This document shows, in pieces, positions 26,101 to 39,854 of a DNA stretch of 64,000 bases; the first letter of the stretch is position 1, and every line of letters starts with the position of its first letter. Both the position numbers and the translations under genes were made by a program. This stretch comes from Synchiropus splendidus (Eukaryota; Chordata; Actinopteri; Syngnathiformes; Callionymidae), in the NCBI RefSeq assembly GCF_027744825.2, contig NW_026527089.1, forward strand, positions 1-64,000, in the 5' to 3' direction. The notes below the pieces were generated by a model. It searched no databases. It had not been told where the DNA came from and was given only the letters and a program-made list of their open reading frames with translations.

Positions 26101-29100
26101 GCACAAAAACGCTTTTCAGCCTGAGATAAGGTGGGTTTCGGAACGCCAAACATAAAAGTGTTGATAACTTTGGAAAAACACTTCAGACAGTTTAGATTTG
26201 ATGTGCAACTACTAGAAAGACCCTTTCTGCTATAGTGGGAGGTTAAAATTTCATGTTCTGAAGCTTCCCTGAAAAGTTATGGCACAATGCGTAAAAACGC
26301 TTTTCAGCCTGAGATAAGGTGGGTTTCGGAACGCCAAACATAAAAGTGTTGATAACTTTGGAAAAACACTTCAGACAGTTTAGATTTGATGTGCAACTAC
26401 TAGAAAGACCCTTTCTGCTATAGTGGGAGGTTAAAATTTCATGTTCTGAAGCTTCCCTGAAAAGTTATGGCACAATGCACAAAAACGCTTTTCAGCCTGA
26501 GATAAGGTGGGTTTCGGAACGCCAAACATAAAAGTGTTAATAACTTTGGAAAAACACTTCAGACAGTTTAGATTTGATGTGCAACTACTAGAAAGACGCT
26601 TTCTGCTATAGTGGGAGGTTAAAATTTCATGTTCTGAAGCTTTCCTGAAAAGTTATGGCACAATGCACAAAAACGCTTTTCAGCCTGAGATAAGGTGGGT
26701 TTCGGAACGCCAAACATAAAAGTGTTGATAACTTTCGAAAAACACTTCAGAGAGCTTAGATTTGATGTGCACCTACTAGAAAGACCCTTTCTGCTATAGT
26801 GGGAGTTTAAAATTTCATGTTCTGAAGCTTCCCTGAAAAGTTATGGCACAATGCGTAAAAACGCTTTTCAGCCTGAGATAAGGTGGGTTTCGGAACGCCA
26901 AACATAAAAGTGTTGATAACTTTGGAAAAACACTTCAGACAGTTTAGATTTGATGTGCAACTACTAGAAAGACCCTTTCTGCTATAGTGGGAGGTTAAAA
27001 TTTCATGTTCTGAAGCTTCCCTGAAAAGTTATGGCACAATGCACAAAAACGCTTTTCAGCCTGAGATAAGGTGGGTTTCGGAACGCCAAACATAAAAGTG
27101 TTGATAACTTTGGAAAAACACTTCAGACAGTTTAGATTTGATGTGCAACTACTAGAAAGACCCTTTCTGCTATAGTGGGAGGTTAAAATTTCATGTTCTG
27201 AAGCTTCCCTGAAAAGTTATGGCACAATGCACAAAAACGCTTTTCAGCCTGAGATAAGGTGGGTTTCGGAACGCCAAACATAAAAGTGTTGATAACTTTG
27301 GAAAAACACTTCAGACAGTTTAGATTTGATCTGCAACTACTAGAAAGACCCTTTCTGCTATAGTGGGAGGTTAAAATTTCATGTTCTGAAGCTTCCCTGA
27401 AAAGTTATGGCACAATGCACAAAAACGCTTTTCAACCTGAGATAAGGTGGGTTTCGGAACGCCAAACATAAAAGTGTTGATAACTTTCGAAAAACACTTC
27501 AGAGAGCTTAGATTTGATGTGCACCTACTAGAAAGACCCTTTCTGCTATAGTGGGAGGTTAAAATTTCATGTTCTGAAGCTTCCCTGAAAAGTTATGGCA
27601 CAATGCGTAAAAACGCTTTTCAGCCTGAGATAAGGTGGGTTTCGGAACGCCAAACATAAAAGTGTTGATAACTTTGGAAAAACACTTCAGACAGTTTAGA
27701 TTTGATGTGCAACTACTAGAAAGACCCTTTCTGCTATAGTGGGAGGTTAAAATTTCATGTTCTGAAGCTTTCCTGAAAAGTTATGGCACAATGCACAAAA
27801 ACGCTTTTCAGCCTGAGATAAGGTGGGTTTCGGAACGCCAAACATAAAAGTGTTGATAACTTTTGAAAAACACTTCAGACAGCTTAGATTTGATGTGCAA
27901 CTACTAGAAAGACCCTTTCTGCTATAGTGGGAGGTTAAAATTTCATGTTCTGAAGCTTCCCTGAAAAGTTATGGCACAATGCACAAAAACGCTTTTCAGC
28001 CTGAGATAAGGTGGGTTTCGGAACGCCAAACATAAAAGTGTTGATAACTTTGGAAAAACACTTCAGACAGTTTAGATTTGATGTGCAACTACTAGAAAGA
28101 CCCTTTCTGCTATAGTGGGAGGTTAAAATTTCATGTTCTGAAGCTTCCCTGAAAAGTTATGGCACAATGCGTAAAAACGCTTTTCAGCCTGAGATAAGGT
28201 GGGTTTCGGAACGCCAAACATAAAAGTGTTGATAACTTTGGAAAAACACTTCAGACAGTTTAGATTTGATGTGCAACTACTAGAAAGACCCTTTCTGCTA
28301 TAGTGGGAGGTTAAAATTTCATGTTCTGAAGCTTCCCTGAAAAGTTATGGCACAATGCACAAAAACGCTTTTCAGCCTGAGATAAGGTGGGTTTCGGAAC
28401 GCCAAACATAAAAGTGTTGATAACTTTTGAAAAACACTTCAGACAGTTTAGATTTGATGTGCAACTACTAGAAAGACCCTTTCTGCTATAGTGGGAGGTT
28501 AAAATTTCATGTTCTGAAGCTTCCCTGAAAAGTTATGGCACAATGCACAAAAACGCTTTTCAGCCTGAGATAAGGTGGGTTTCGGAACGCCAAACATAAA
28601 AGTGTTGATAACTTTGGAAAAACACTTCAGACAGTTTAGATTTGATCTGCAACTACTAGAAAGACCCTTTCTGCTATAGTGGGAGGTTAAAATTTCATGT
28701 TCTGAAGCTTCCCTGAAAAGTTATGGCACAATGCACAAAAACGCTTTTCAACCTGAGATAAGGTGGGTTTCGGAACGCCAAACATAAAAGTGTTGATAAC
28801 TTTCGAAAAACACTTCAGAGAGCTTAGATTTGATGTGCACCTACTAGAAAGACCCTTTCTGCTATAGTGGGAGGTTAAAATTTCATGTTCTGAAGCTTCC
28901 CTGAAAAGTTATGGCACAATGCGTAAAAACGCTTTTCAGCCTGAGATAAGGTGGGTTTCGGAACGCCAAACATAAAAGTGTTGATAACTTTGGAAAAACA
29001 CTTCAGACAGTTTAGATTTGATGTGCAACTACTAGAAAGACCCTTTCTGCTATAGTGGGAGGTTAAAATTTCATGTTCTGAAGCTTTCCTGAAAAGTTAT

Positions 29101-30454
29101 GGCACAATGCACAAAAACGCTTTTCAGCCTGAGATAAGGTGGGTTTCGGAACGCCAAACATAAAAGTGTTGATAACTTTGGAAAAACACTTCAGACAGTT
29201 TAGATTTGATGTGCAACTACTAGAAAGACCCTTTCTGCTATAGTGGGAGGTTAAATTTTCATGTTCTGAAGCTTTCCTGAAAAGTTATGGCACAATGCAC
29301 AAAAACGCTTTTCAGCCTGAGATAAGGTGGGTTTCGGAACGCCAAACATAAAAGTGTTGATAACTTTTGAAAAACACTTCAGACAGCTTAGATTTGATGT
29401 GCAACTACTAGAAAGACCCTTTCTGCTATAGTGGGAGGTTAAAATTTCATGTTCTGAAGCTTCCCTGAAAAGTTATGGCACAATGCGTAAAAACGCTTTT
29501 CAGCCTGAGATAAGGTGGGTTTCGGAACGCCAAACATAAAAGTGTTGATAACTTTGGAAAAACACTTCAGACAGTTTAGATTTGATGTGCAACTACTAGA
29601 AAGACCCTTTCTGCTATAGTGGGAGGTTAAAATTTCATGTTCTGAAGCTTTCCTGAAAAGTTATGGCACAATGCACAAAAACGCTTTTCAGCCTGAGATA
29701 AGGTGGGTTTCGGAACGCCAAACATAAAAGTGTTGATAACTTTGGAAAAACACTTCAGACAGTTTAGATTTGATGTGCAACTACTAGAAAGACCCTTTCT
29801 GCTATAGTGGGAGGTTAAAATTTCATGTTCTGAAGCTTTCCTGAAAAGTTATGGCACAATGCACAAAAACGCTTTTCAGCCTGAGATAAGGTGGGTTTCG
29901 GAACGCCAAACATAAAAGTGTTGATAACTTTTGAAAAACACTTCAGACAGCTTAGATTTGATGTGCAACTACTAGAAAGACCCTTTCTGCTATAGTGGGA
30001 GGTTAAAATTTCATGTTCTGAAGCTTCCCTGAAAAGTTATGGCACAATGCACAAAAACGCTTTTCAGCCTGAGATAAGGTGGGTTTCGGAACGCCAAACG
30101 TAAAAGTGTTGATAACTTTGGAAAAACACTTCAGACAGTTTAGATTTGATGTGCAACTACTAGAAAGACCCTTTCTGCTATAGTGGGAGGTTAAAATTTC
30201 ATGTTCTGAAGCTTCCCTGAAAAGTTATGGCACAATGCGTAAAAACGCTTTTCAGCCTGAGATAAGGTGGGTTTCGGAACGCCAAACATAAAAGTGTTGA
30301 TAACTTTGGAAAAACACTTCAGACAGTTTAGATTTGATGTGCAACTACTAGAAAGACCCTTTCTGCTATAGTGGGAGGTTAAAATTTCATGTTCTGAAGC
30401 TTCCCTGAAAAGTTATGGCACAATGCACAAAAACGCTTTTCAGCCTGAGATAAG
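22935..30454 (+). repeat. Array segment, monomers 123-162
   Basis: Class order: a3 a2 a1 a3 a1 x2 c3 a2 c1 a1 a1 c3 a2 a2 t1 a2 t1 a3 a1 n2 c3 a1 a1 a1 c3 a2 t1 a3 a1 x1 a1 c3 a2 a2 t3 a2 a2 t1 a3 a1. Class a dominates, n is rare, and a3 is frequent. A doubly marked monomer (GATCTGC plus TTCAACC) occurs three times, at monomers 133, 146 and 153. AGACGCTTT occurs at 23966 and 26598, 14 monomers apart. Monomer 123 carries a double change at 22944-22945. Confidence 0.87.
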
Positions 30455-33400
30455 GTGGGTTTCGGAACGCCAAACATAAAAGTGTTGATAACTTTTGAAA
30501 AACACTTCAGACAGCTTAGATTTGATGTGCAACTACTAGAAAGACCCTTTCTGCTATAGTGGGAGGTTAAAATTTCATGTTCTGAAGCTTCCCTGAAAAG
30601 TTATGGCACAATGCACAAAAACGCTTTTCAGCCTGAGATAAGCTGGGTTTCGGAACGCCAAACATAAAAGTGTTGATAACTTTGGAAAATCACTTCAGAC
30701 AGTTTAGATTTGATGTGCAACTACTAGAAAGACCCTTTCTGCTATAGTGGGAGGTTAAAATTTCATGTTCTGAAGCTTTCCTGAAAAGTTATGGCACAAT
30801 GCACAAAAACGCTTTTCAGCCTGAGATAAGGTGGGTTTCGGAACGCCAAACATAAAAGTGTTGATAACTTTTGAAAAACACTTCAGACAGCTTAGATTTG
30901 ATGTGCAACTACTAGAAAGACCCTTTCTGCTATAGTGGGAGGTTAAAATTTCATGTTCTGAAGCTTCCCTGAAAAGTTATGGCACAATGCACAAAAACGC
31001 TTTTCAGCCTGAGATAAGGTGGGTTTCGGAACGCCAAACATAAAAGTGTTGATAACTTTGGAAAAACACTTCAGACAGTTTAGATTTGATGTGCAACTAC
31101 TAGAAAGACCCTTTCTGCTATAGTGGGAGGTTAAAATTTCATGTTCTGAAGCTTCCCTGAAAAGTTATGGCACAATGCACAAAAACGCTTTTCAGCCTGA
31201 GATAAGGTGGGTTTCGGAACGCCAAACATAAAAGTGTTAATAACTTTGGAAAAACACTTCAGACAGTTTAGATTTGATGTGCAACTACTAGAAAGACCCT
31301 TTCTGCTATAGTGGGAGGTTAAAATTTCATGTTCTGAAGTTTCCCTGAAAAGTTATGGCACAATGCACAAAAACGCTTTTCAGCCTGAGATAAGGTGGGT
31401 TTCGGAACGCCAAACATAAAAGTGTTGATAACTTTCGAAAAACACTTCAGAGAGCTTAGATTTGATGTGCACCTACTAGAAAGACCCTTTCTGCTATAGT
31501 GGGAGGTTAAAATTTCATGTTCTGAAGCTTCCCTGAAAAGTTATGGCACAATGCGTAAAAACGCTTTTCAGCCTGAGATAAGGTGGGTTTCGGAACGCCA
31601 AACATAAAAGTGTTGATAACTTTGGAAAAACACTTCAGACAGTTTAGATTTGATGTGCAACTACTAGAAAGACCCTTTCTGCTATAGTGGGAGGTTAAAA
31701 TTTCATGTTCTGAAGCTTTCCTGAAAAGTTATGGCACAATGCACAAAAACGCTTTTCAGCCTGAGATAAGGTGGGTTTCGGAACGCCAAACATAAAAGTG
31801 TTGATAACTTTTGAAAAACACTTCAGACAGCTTAGATTCGATGTGCAACTACTAGAAAGACCCTTTCTGCTATAGTGGGAGGTTAAAATTTCATGTTCTG
31901 AAGCTTCCCTGAAAAGTTATGGCACAATGCACAAAAACGCTTTTCAGCCTGAGATAAGGTGGGTTTCGGAACGCCAAACATAAAAGTGTTGATAACTTTG
32001 GAAAAACACTTCAGACAGTTTAGATTTGATGTGCAACTACTAGAAAGACCCTTTCTGCTATAGTGGGAGGTTAAAATTTCATGTTCTGAAGCTTCCCTGA
32101 AAAGTTATGGCACAATGCGTAAAAACGCTTTTCAGCCTGAGATAAGGTGGGTTTCGGAACGCCAAACATAAAAGTGTTGATAACTTTGGAAAAACACTTC
32201 AGACAGTTTAGATTTGATGTGCAACTACTAGAAAGACCCTTTCTGCTATAGTGGGAGGTTAAAATTTCATGTTCTGAAGCTTTCCTGAAAAGTTATGGCA
32301 CAATGCACAAAAACGCTTTTCAGCCTGAGATAAGGTGGGTTTCGGAACGCCAAACATAAAAGTGTTGATAACTTTGGAAAAACACTTCAGACAGTTTAGA
32401 TTTGATGTGCAACTACTAGAAAGACCCTTTCTGCTATAGTGGGAGGTTAAAATTTCATGTTCTGAAGCTTTCCTGAAAAGTTATGGCACAATGCACAAAA
32501 ACGCTTTTCAGCCTGAGATAAGGTGGGTTTCGGAACGCCAAACATAAAAGTGTTGATAACTTTTGAAAAACACTTCAGACAGCTTAGATTTGATGTGCAA
32601 CTACTAGAAAGACCCTTTCTGCTATAGTGGGAGGTTAAAATTTCATGTTCTGAAGCTTCCCTGAAAAGTTATGGCACAATGCACAAAAACGCTTTTCAGC
32701 CTGAGATAAGGTGGGTTTCGGAACGCCAAACATAAAAGTGTTGATAACTTTGGAAAAACACTTCAGACAGTTTAGATTTGATGTGCAACTACTAGAAAGA
32801 CCCTTTCTGCTATAGTGGGAGGTTAAAATTTCATGTTCTGAAGCTTCCCTGAAAAGTTATGGCACAATGCGTAAAAACGCTTTTCAGCCTGAGATAAGGT
32901 GGGTTTCGGAACGCCAAACATAAAAGTGTTGATAACTTTGGAAAAACACTTCAGACAGTTTAGATTTGATGTGCAACTACTAGAAAGACCCTTTCTGCTA
33001 TAGTGGGAGGTTAAAATTTCATGTTCTGAAGCTTCCCTGAAAAGTTATGGCACAATGCACAAAAACGCTTTTCAGCCTGAGATAAGGTGGGTTTCGGAAC
33101 GCCAAACATAAAAGTGTTAATAACTTTGGAAAAACACTTCAGACAGTTTAGATTTGATGTGCAACTACTAGAAAGACCCTTTCTGCTATAGTGGGAGGTT
33201 AAAATTTCATGTTCTGAAGCTTCCCTGAAAAGTTATGGCACAATGCACAAAAACGCTTTTCAGCCTGAGATAAGGTGGGTTTCGGAACGCCAAACATAAA
33301 AGTGTTGATAACTTTCGAAAAACACTTCAGAGAGCTTAGATTTGATGTGCACCTACTAGAAAGACCCTTTCTGCTATAGTGGGAGGTTAAAATTTCATGT

Positions 33401-36094
33401 TCTGAAGCTTCCCTGAAAAGTTATGGCACAATGCGTAAAAACGCTTTTCAGCCTGAGATAAGGTGGGTTTCGGAACGCCAAACATAAAAGTGTTGATAAC
33501 TTTGGAAAAACACTTCAGACAGTTTAGATTTGATGTGCAACTACTAGAAAGACCCTTTCTGCTATAGTGGGAGGTTAAAATTTCATGTTCTGAAGCTTTC
33601 CTGAAAAGTTATGGCACAATGCACAAAAACGCTTTTCAGCCTGAGATAAGGTGGGTTTCGGAACGCCAAACATAAAAGTGTTGATAACTTTGGAAAAACA
33701 CTTCAGACAGTTTAGATTTGATGTGCAACTACTAGAAAGACCCTTTCTGCTATAGTGGGAGGTTAAAATTTCATGTTCTGAAGCTTCCCTGAAAAGTTAT
33801 GGCACAATGCACAAAAACGCTTTTCAGCCTGAGATAAGGTGGGTTTCGGAACGCCAAACATAAAAGTGTTGATAACTTTTGAAAAACACTTCAGACAGCT
33901 TAGATTTGATGTGCAACTACTAGAAAGACCCTTTCTGCTATAGTGGGAGGTTAAAATTTCATGTTCTGAAGCTTCCCTGAAAAGTTATGGCACAATGCAC
34001 AAAAACGCTTTTCAGCCTGAGATAAGGTGGGTTTCGGAACGCCAAACATAAAAGTGTTGATAACTTTGGAAAAACACTTCAGACAGTTTAGATTTGATGT
34101 GCAACTACTAGAAAGACCCTTTCTGCTATAGTGGGAGGTTAAAATTTCATGTTCTGAAGCTTCCCTGAAAAGTTATGGCACAATGCGTAAAAACGCTTTT
34201 CAGCCTGAGATAAGGTGGGTTTCGGAACGCCAAACATAAAAGTGTTGATAACTTTGGAAAAACACTTCAGACAGTTTAGATTTGATGTGCAACTACTAGA
34301 AAGACCCTTTCTGCTATAGTGGGAGGTTAAAATTTCATGTTCTGAAGCTTTCCTGAAAAGTTATGGCACAATGCACAAAAACGCTTTTCAGCCTGAGATA
34401 AGGTGGGTTTCGGAACGCCAAACATAAAAGTGTTGATAACTTTGGAAAAACACTTCAGACAGTTTAGATTTGATGTGCAACTACTAGAAAGACCCTTTCT
34501 GCTATAGTGGGAGGTTAAAATTTCATGTTCTGAAGCTTCCCTGAAAAGTTATGGCACAATGCACAAAAACGCTTTTCAGCCTGAGATAAGGTGGGTTTCG
34601 GAACGCCAAACATAAAAGTGTTGATAACTTTTGAAAAACACTTCAGACAGCTTAGATTTGATGTGCAACTACTAGAAAGACCCTTTCTGCTATAGTGGGA
34701 GGTTAAAATTTCATGTTCTGAAGCTTCCCTGAAAAGTTATGGCACAATGCACAAAAACGCTTTTCAGCCTGAGATAAGGTGGGTTTCGGAACGCCAAACA
34801 TAAAAGTGTTGATAACTTTGGAAAAACACTTCAGACAGTTTAGATTTGATGTGCAACTACTAGAAAGACCCTTTCTGCTATAGTGGGAGGTTAAAATTTC
34901 ATGTTCTGAAGCTTCCCTGAAAAGTTATGGCAAAATGCGTAAAAACGCTTTTCAGCCTGAGATAAGGTGGGTTTCGGAACGCCAAACATAAAAGTGTTGA
35001 TAACTTTGGAAAAACACTTCAGACAGTTTAGATTTGATGTGCAACTACTAGAAAGACCCTTTCTGCTATAGTGGGAGGTTAAAATTTCATGTTCTGAAGC
35101 TTCCCTGAAAAGTTATGGCACAATGCACAAAAACGCTTTTCAGCCTGAGATAAGGTGGGTTTCGGAACGCCAAACATAAAAGTGTTGATAACTTTTGAAA
35201 AACACTTCAGACAGCTTAGATTTGATGTGCAACTACTAGAAAGACCCTTTCTGCTGTAGTGGGAGGTTAAAATTTCATGTTCTGAAGCTTCCCTGAAAAG
35301 TTATGGCACAATGCACAAAAACGCTTTTCAGCCTGAGATAAGGTGGGTTTCGGAACGCCAAACATAAAAGTGTTGATAACTTTTGAAAAACACTTCAGAC
35401 AGCTTAGATTTGATGTGCAACTACTAGAAAGACCCTTTCTGCTATAGTGGGAGGTTAAAATTTCATGTTCTGAAGCTTCCCTGAAAAGTTATGGCACAAT
35501 GCACAAAAACGCTTTTCAGCCTGAGATAAGGTGGGTTTCGGAACGCCAAACATAAAAGTGTTAATAACTTTGGAAAAACACTTCAGACAGTTTAGATTTG
35601 ATGTGCAACTACTAGAAAGACCCTTTCTGCTATAGTGGGAGGTTAAAATTTCATGTTCTGAAGCTTCCCTGAAAAGTTATGGCACAATGCACAAAAACGC
35701 TTTTCAGCCTGAGATAAGGTGGGTTTCGGAACGCCAAACATAAAAGTGTTGATAACTTTGGAAAAACACTTCAGAGAGCTTAGATTTGATGTGCACCTAC
35801 TAGAAAGACCCTTTCTGCTATAGTGGGAGGTTAAAATTTCATGTTCTGAAGCTTCCCTGAAAAATTATGTCACAATGCGTAAAAACGCTTTTCAGCCTGA
35901 GATAAGGTGGGTTTCGGAACGCCAAACATAAAAGTGTTGATAACTTTGGAAAAACACTTCAGACAGTTTAGATTTGATGTGCAACTACTAGAAAGACCCT
36001 TTCTGCTATAGTGGGAGGTTAAAATTTCATGTTCTGAAGCTTTCCTGAAAAGTTATGGCACAATGCACAAAAACGCTTTTCAGCCTGAGATAAG
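30455..36094 (+). repeat. 30-monomer segment, monomers 163-192
   Basis: Class order: t1 a2 t1 a1 n1 c3 a2 t1 a3 a2 a2 t1 a3 a1 n1 c3 a2 a1 t1 a3 a2 a1 t1 a3 a1 t1 t1 n1 x3 a2. The first 11 units recur from 36095. The segment is rich in t1-a3 pairs, spaced mostly 4 monomers apart (monomers 170-171, 174-175, 181-182, 185-186). Monomer 164 carries GCTGGG (30643) and AAAATC (30690). Monomer 191 carries TTATGTC (35870). Confidence 0.88.
30643..31582 (+). repeat. Five-unit word a2-t1-a1-n1-c3
   Basis: The a2 unit starts C in place of G (GCTGGG, 30643) and has AAAATC at 30690. The n1 unit has lost AAGCTT (GAAGTTTC, 31340). It belongs to the 11-monomer stretch duplicated at 36095-38162, whose n1 unit keeps AAGCTT. 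Confidence 0.82.
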
Positions 36095-36282
36095 GTGGGT
36101 TTCGGAACGCCAAACATAAAAGTGTTGATAACTTTTGAAAAACACTTCAGACAGCTTAGATTTGATGTGCAACTACTAGAAAGACCCTTTCTGCTATAGT
36201 GGGAGGTTAAAATTTCATGTTCTGAAGCTTCCCTGAAAAGTTATGGCACAATGCACAAAAACGCTTTTCAGCCTGAGATAAG

Positions 36283-37222
36283 CTGGGTTTCGGAACGCCA
36301 AACATAAAAGTGTTGATAACTTTGGAAAATCACTTCAGACAGTTTAGATTTGATGTGCAACTACTAGAAAGACCCTTTCTGCTATAGTGGGAGGTTAAAA
36401 TTTCATGTTCTGAAGCTTTCCTGAAAGGTTATGGCACAATGCACAAAAACGCTTTTCAGCCTGAGATAAGGTGGGTTTCGGAACGCCAAACATAAAAGTG
36501 TTGATAACTTTTGAAAAACACTTCAGACAGCTTAGATTTGATGTGCAACTACTAGAAAGACCCTTTCTGCTATAGTGGGAGGTTAAAATTTCATGTTCTG
36601 AAGCTTCCCTGAAAAGTTATGGCACAATGCACAAAAACGCTTTTCAGCCTGAGATAAGGTGGGTTTCGGAACGCCAAACATAAAAGTGTTGATAACTTTG
36701 GAAAAACACTTCAGACAGTTTAGATTTGATGTGCAACTACTAGAAAGACCCTTTCTGCTATAGTGGGAGGTTAAAATTTCATGTTCTGAAGCTTCCCTGA
36801 AAAGTTATGGCACAATGCACAAAAACGCTTTTCAGCCTGAGATAAGGTGGGTTTCGGAACGCCAAACATAAAAGTGTTAATAACTTTGGAAAAACACTTC
36901 AGACAGTTTAGATTTGATGTGCAACTACTAGAAAGACCCTTTCTGCTATAGTGGGAGGTTAAAATTTCATGTTCTGAAGCTTCCCTGAAAAGTTATGGCA
37001 CAATGCACAAAAACGCTTTTCAGCCTGAGATAAGGTGGGTTTCGGAACGCCAAACATAAAAGTGTTGATAACTTTCGAAAAACACTTCAGAGAGCTTAGA
37101 TTTGATGTGCACCTACTAGAAAGACCCTTTCTGCTATAGTGGGAGGTTAAAATTTCATGTTCTGAAGCTTCCCTGAAAAGTTATGGCACAATGCGTAAAA
37201 ACGCTTTTCAGCCTGAGATAAG
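36283..37222 (+). repeat. Five-unit word a2-t1-a1-n1-c3
   Basis: Partner of the copy at 30643, exactly 5640 bp away, sharing GCTGGG and AAAATC. It has its own AGGTTATGG change near 36427. Confidence 0.82.
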
Positions 37223-38726
37223 GTGGGTTTCGGAACGCCAAATTTAAAAGTGTTGATAACTTTGGAAAAACACTTCAGACAGTTTAGATTTGATGTGCAA
37301 CTACTAGAAAGACCCTTTCTGCTATAGTGGGAGGTTAAAATTTCATGTTCTGAAGCTTTCCTGAAAAGTTATGGCACAATGCACAAAAACGCTTTTCAGC
37401 CTGAGATAAGGTGGGTTTCGGAACGCCAAACATAAAAGTGTTGATAACTTTTGAAAAACACTTCAGACAGCTTAGATTTGATGTGCAACTACTAGAAAGA
37501 CCCTTTCTGCTATAGTGGGAGGTTAAAATTTCATGTTCTGAAGCTTCCCTGAAAAGTTATGGCACAATGCACAAAAACGCTTTTCAGCCTGAGATAAGGT
37601 GGGTTTCGGAACGCCAAACATAAAAGTGTTGATAACTTTGGAAAAACACTTCAGACAGTTTAGATTTGATGTGCAACTACTAGAAAGACCCTTTCTGCTA
37701 TAGTGGGAGGTTAAAATTTCATGTTCTGAAGCTTCCCTGAAAAGTTATGGCACAATGCGTAAAAACGCTTTTCAGCCTGAGATAAGGTGGGTTTCGGAAC
37801 GCCAAACATAAAAGTGTTGATAACTTTGGAAAAACACTTCAGACAGTTTAGATTTGATGTGCAACTACTAGAAAGACCCTTTCTGCTATAGTGGGAGGTT
37901 AAAATTTCATGTTCTGAAGCTTTCCTGAAAAGTTATGGCACAATGCACAAAAACGCTTTTCAGCCTGAGATAAGGTGGGTTTCGGAACGCCAAACATAAA
38001 AGTGTTTATAACTTTGGAAAAACACTTCAGACAGTTTAGATTTGATGTGCAACTACTAGAAAGACCCTTTCTGCTATAGTGGGAGGTTAAAATTTCATGT
38101 TCTGAAGCTTTCCTGAAAAGTTATGGCACAATGCACAAAAACGCTTTTCAGCCTGAGATAAGGTGGGTTTCGGAACGCCAAACATAAAAGTGTTAATAAC
38201 TTTGGAAAAACACTTCAGACAGTTTAGATTTGATGTGCAACTACTAGAAAGACCCTTTCTGCTATAGTGGGAGGTTAAAATTTCATGTTCTGAAGCTTTC
38301 CTGAAAAGTTATGGCACAATGCACAAAAACGCTTTTCAGCCTGAGATAAGGTGGGTTTCGGAACGCCAAACATAAAAGTGTTGATAACTTTCGAAAAACA
38401 CTTCAGAGAGCTTAGATTTGATGTGCACCTACTAGAAAGACCCTTTCTGCTATAGTGGGAGGTTAAAATTTCATGTTCTGAAGCTTACCTGAAAAGTTAT
38501 GGCACAATGCGTAAAAACGCTTTTCAGCCTGAGATAAGGTGGGTTTCGGAACGCCAAACATAAAAGTGTTGATAACTTTTGAAAAACACTTCAGACAGTT
38601 TAGATTTGATGTGCAACTACTAGAAAGACCCTTTCTGCTATAGTGGGAGGTTAAAATTTCATGTTCTGAAGCTTTCCTGAAAAGTTATGGCACAATGCAC
38701 AAAAACGCTTTTCAGCCTGAGATAAG

Positions 38727-39854
38727 GTGGGTTTCGGAACGCCAAACATAAAAGTGTTGATAACTTTTGAAAAACACTTCAGACAGCTTAGATTTGATGT
38801 GCAACTACTAGAAAGACCCTTTCTGCTATAGTGGGAGGTTAAAATTTCATGTTCTGAAGCTTCCCTGAAAAGTTATGGCACAATGCACAAAAACGCTTTT
38901 CAGCCTGAGATAAGGTGGGTTTCGGAACGCCAAACATAAAAGTGTTGATAACTTTGGAAAAACACTTCAGACAGTTTAGATTTGATGTGCAACTACTAGA
39001 AAGACCCTTTCTGCTATAGTGGGAGGTTAAAATTTCATGTTCTGAAGCTTCCCTGAAAAGTTATGGCACAATGCACAAAAACGCTTTTCAGCCTGAGATA
39101 AGGTGGGTTTCGGAACGCCAAACATAAAAGTGTTAATAACTTTGGAAAAACACTTCAGACAGTTTAGATTTGATGTGCAACTACTAGAAAGACCCTTTCT
39201 GCTATAGTGGGAGGTTAAAATTTCATGTTCTGAAGCTTCCCTGAAAAGTTATGGCACAATGCGTAAAAACGCTTTTCAGCCTGAGATAAGGTGGGTTTCG
39301 GAACGCCAAACATAAAAGTGTTGATAACTTTGGAAAAACACTTCAGACAGTTTAGATTTGATGTGCAACTACTAGAAAGACCCTTTCTGCTATAGTGGGA
39401 GGTTAAAATTTCATGTTCTGAAGCTTCCCTGAAAAGTTATGGCACAATGCACAAAAACGCTTTTCAGCCTGAGATAAGGTGGGTTTCGGAACGCCAAACA
39501 TAAAAGTGTTAATAACTTTGGAAAAACACTTCAGACAGTTTAGATTTGATGTGCAACTACTAGAAAGACCCTTTCTGCTATAGTGGGAGGTTAAAATTTC
39601 ATGTTCTGAAGCTTTCCTGAAAAGTTATGGCACAATGCACAAAAACGCTTTTCAGCCTGAGATAAGGTGGGTTTCGGAACGCCAAACATAAAAGTGTTGA
39701 TAACTTTCGAAAAACACTTCAGAGAGCTTAGATTTGATGTGCACCTACTAGAAAGACCCTTTCTGCTATAGTGGGAGGTTAAAATTTCATGTTCTGAAGC
39801 TTCCCTGAAAAGTTATGGCACAATGCGTAAAAACGCTTTTCAGCCTGAGATAAG
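38727..39854 (+). repeat. Six-unit higher-order word t1-a1-n3-a1-n2-c3, copy 1
   Basis: Six monomers (1128 bp). The same order recurs at 41547-42674 and 50570-51697, and with one substituted unit (a1 carrying C78) at 56773-57900. The n3 class (A33 left part joined to GT at 161-162) appears nowhere left of this copy. Confidence 0.8.

Larger units (their letters stand above)
36095..39854 (+). repeat. Array segment, monomers 193-212
   Basis: Class order: t1 a2 t1 a1 n1 c3 a2 t1 a3 a2 a2 n2 c3 x2 t1 a1 n3 a1 n2 c3. The first 11 units (36095-38162) repeat 30455-32522, with shared markers GCTGGG (36283) and AAAATC (36330) exactly 5640 bp from their partners. Monomer 203 has T33 (38007) and monomer 205 has CTTACC (38487). 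Both recur 13 monomers later. Monomer 199 has a double change at 37243-37244. The first n3 monomer of the window is monomer 209. Confidence 0.88.
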
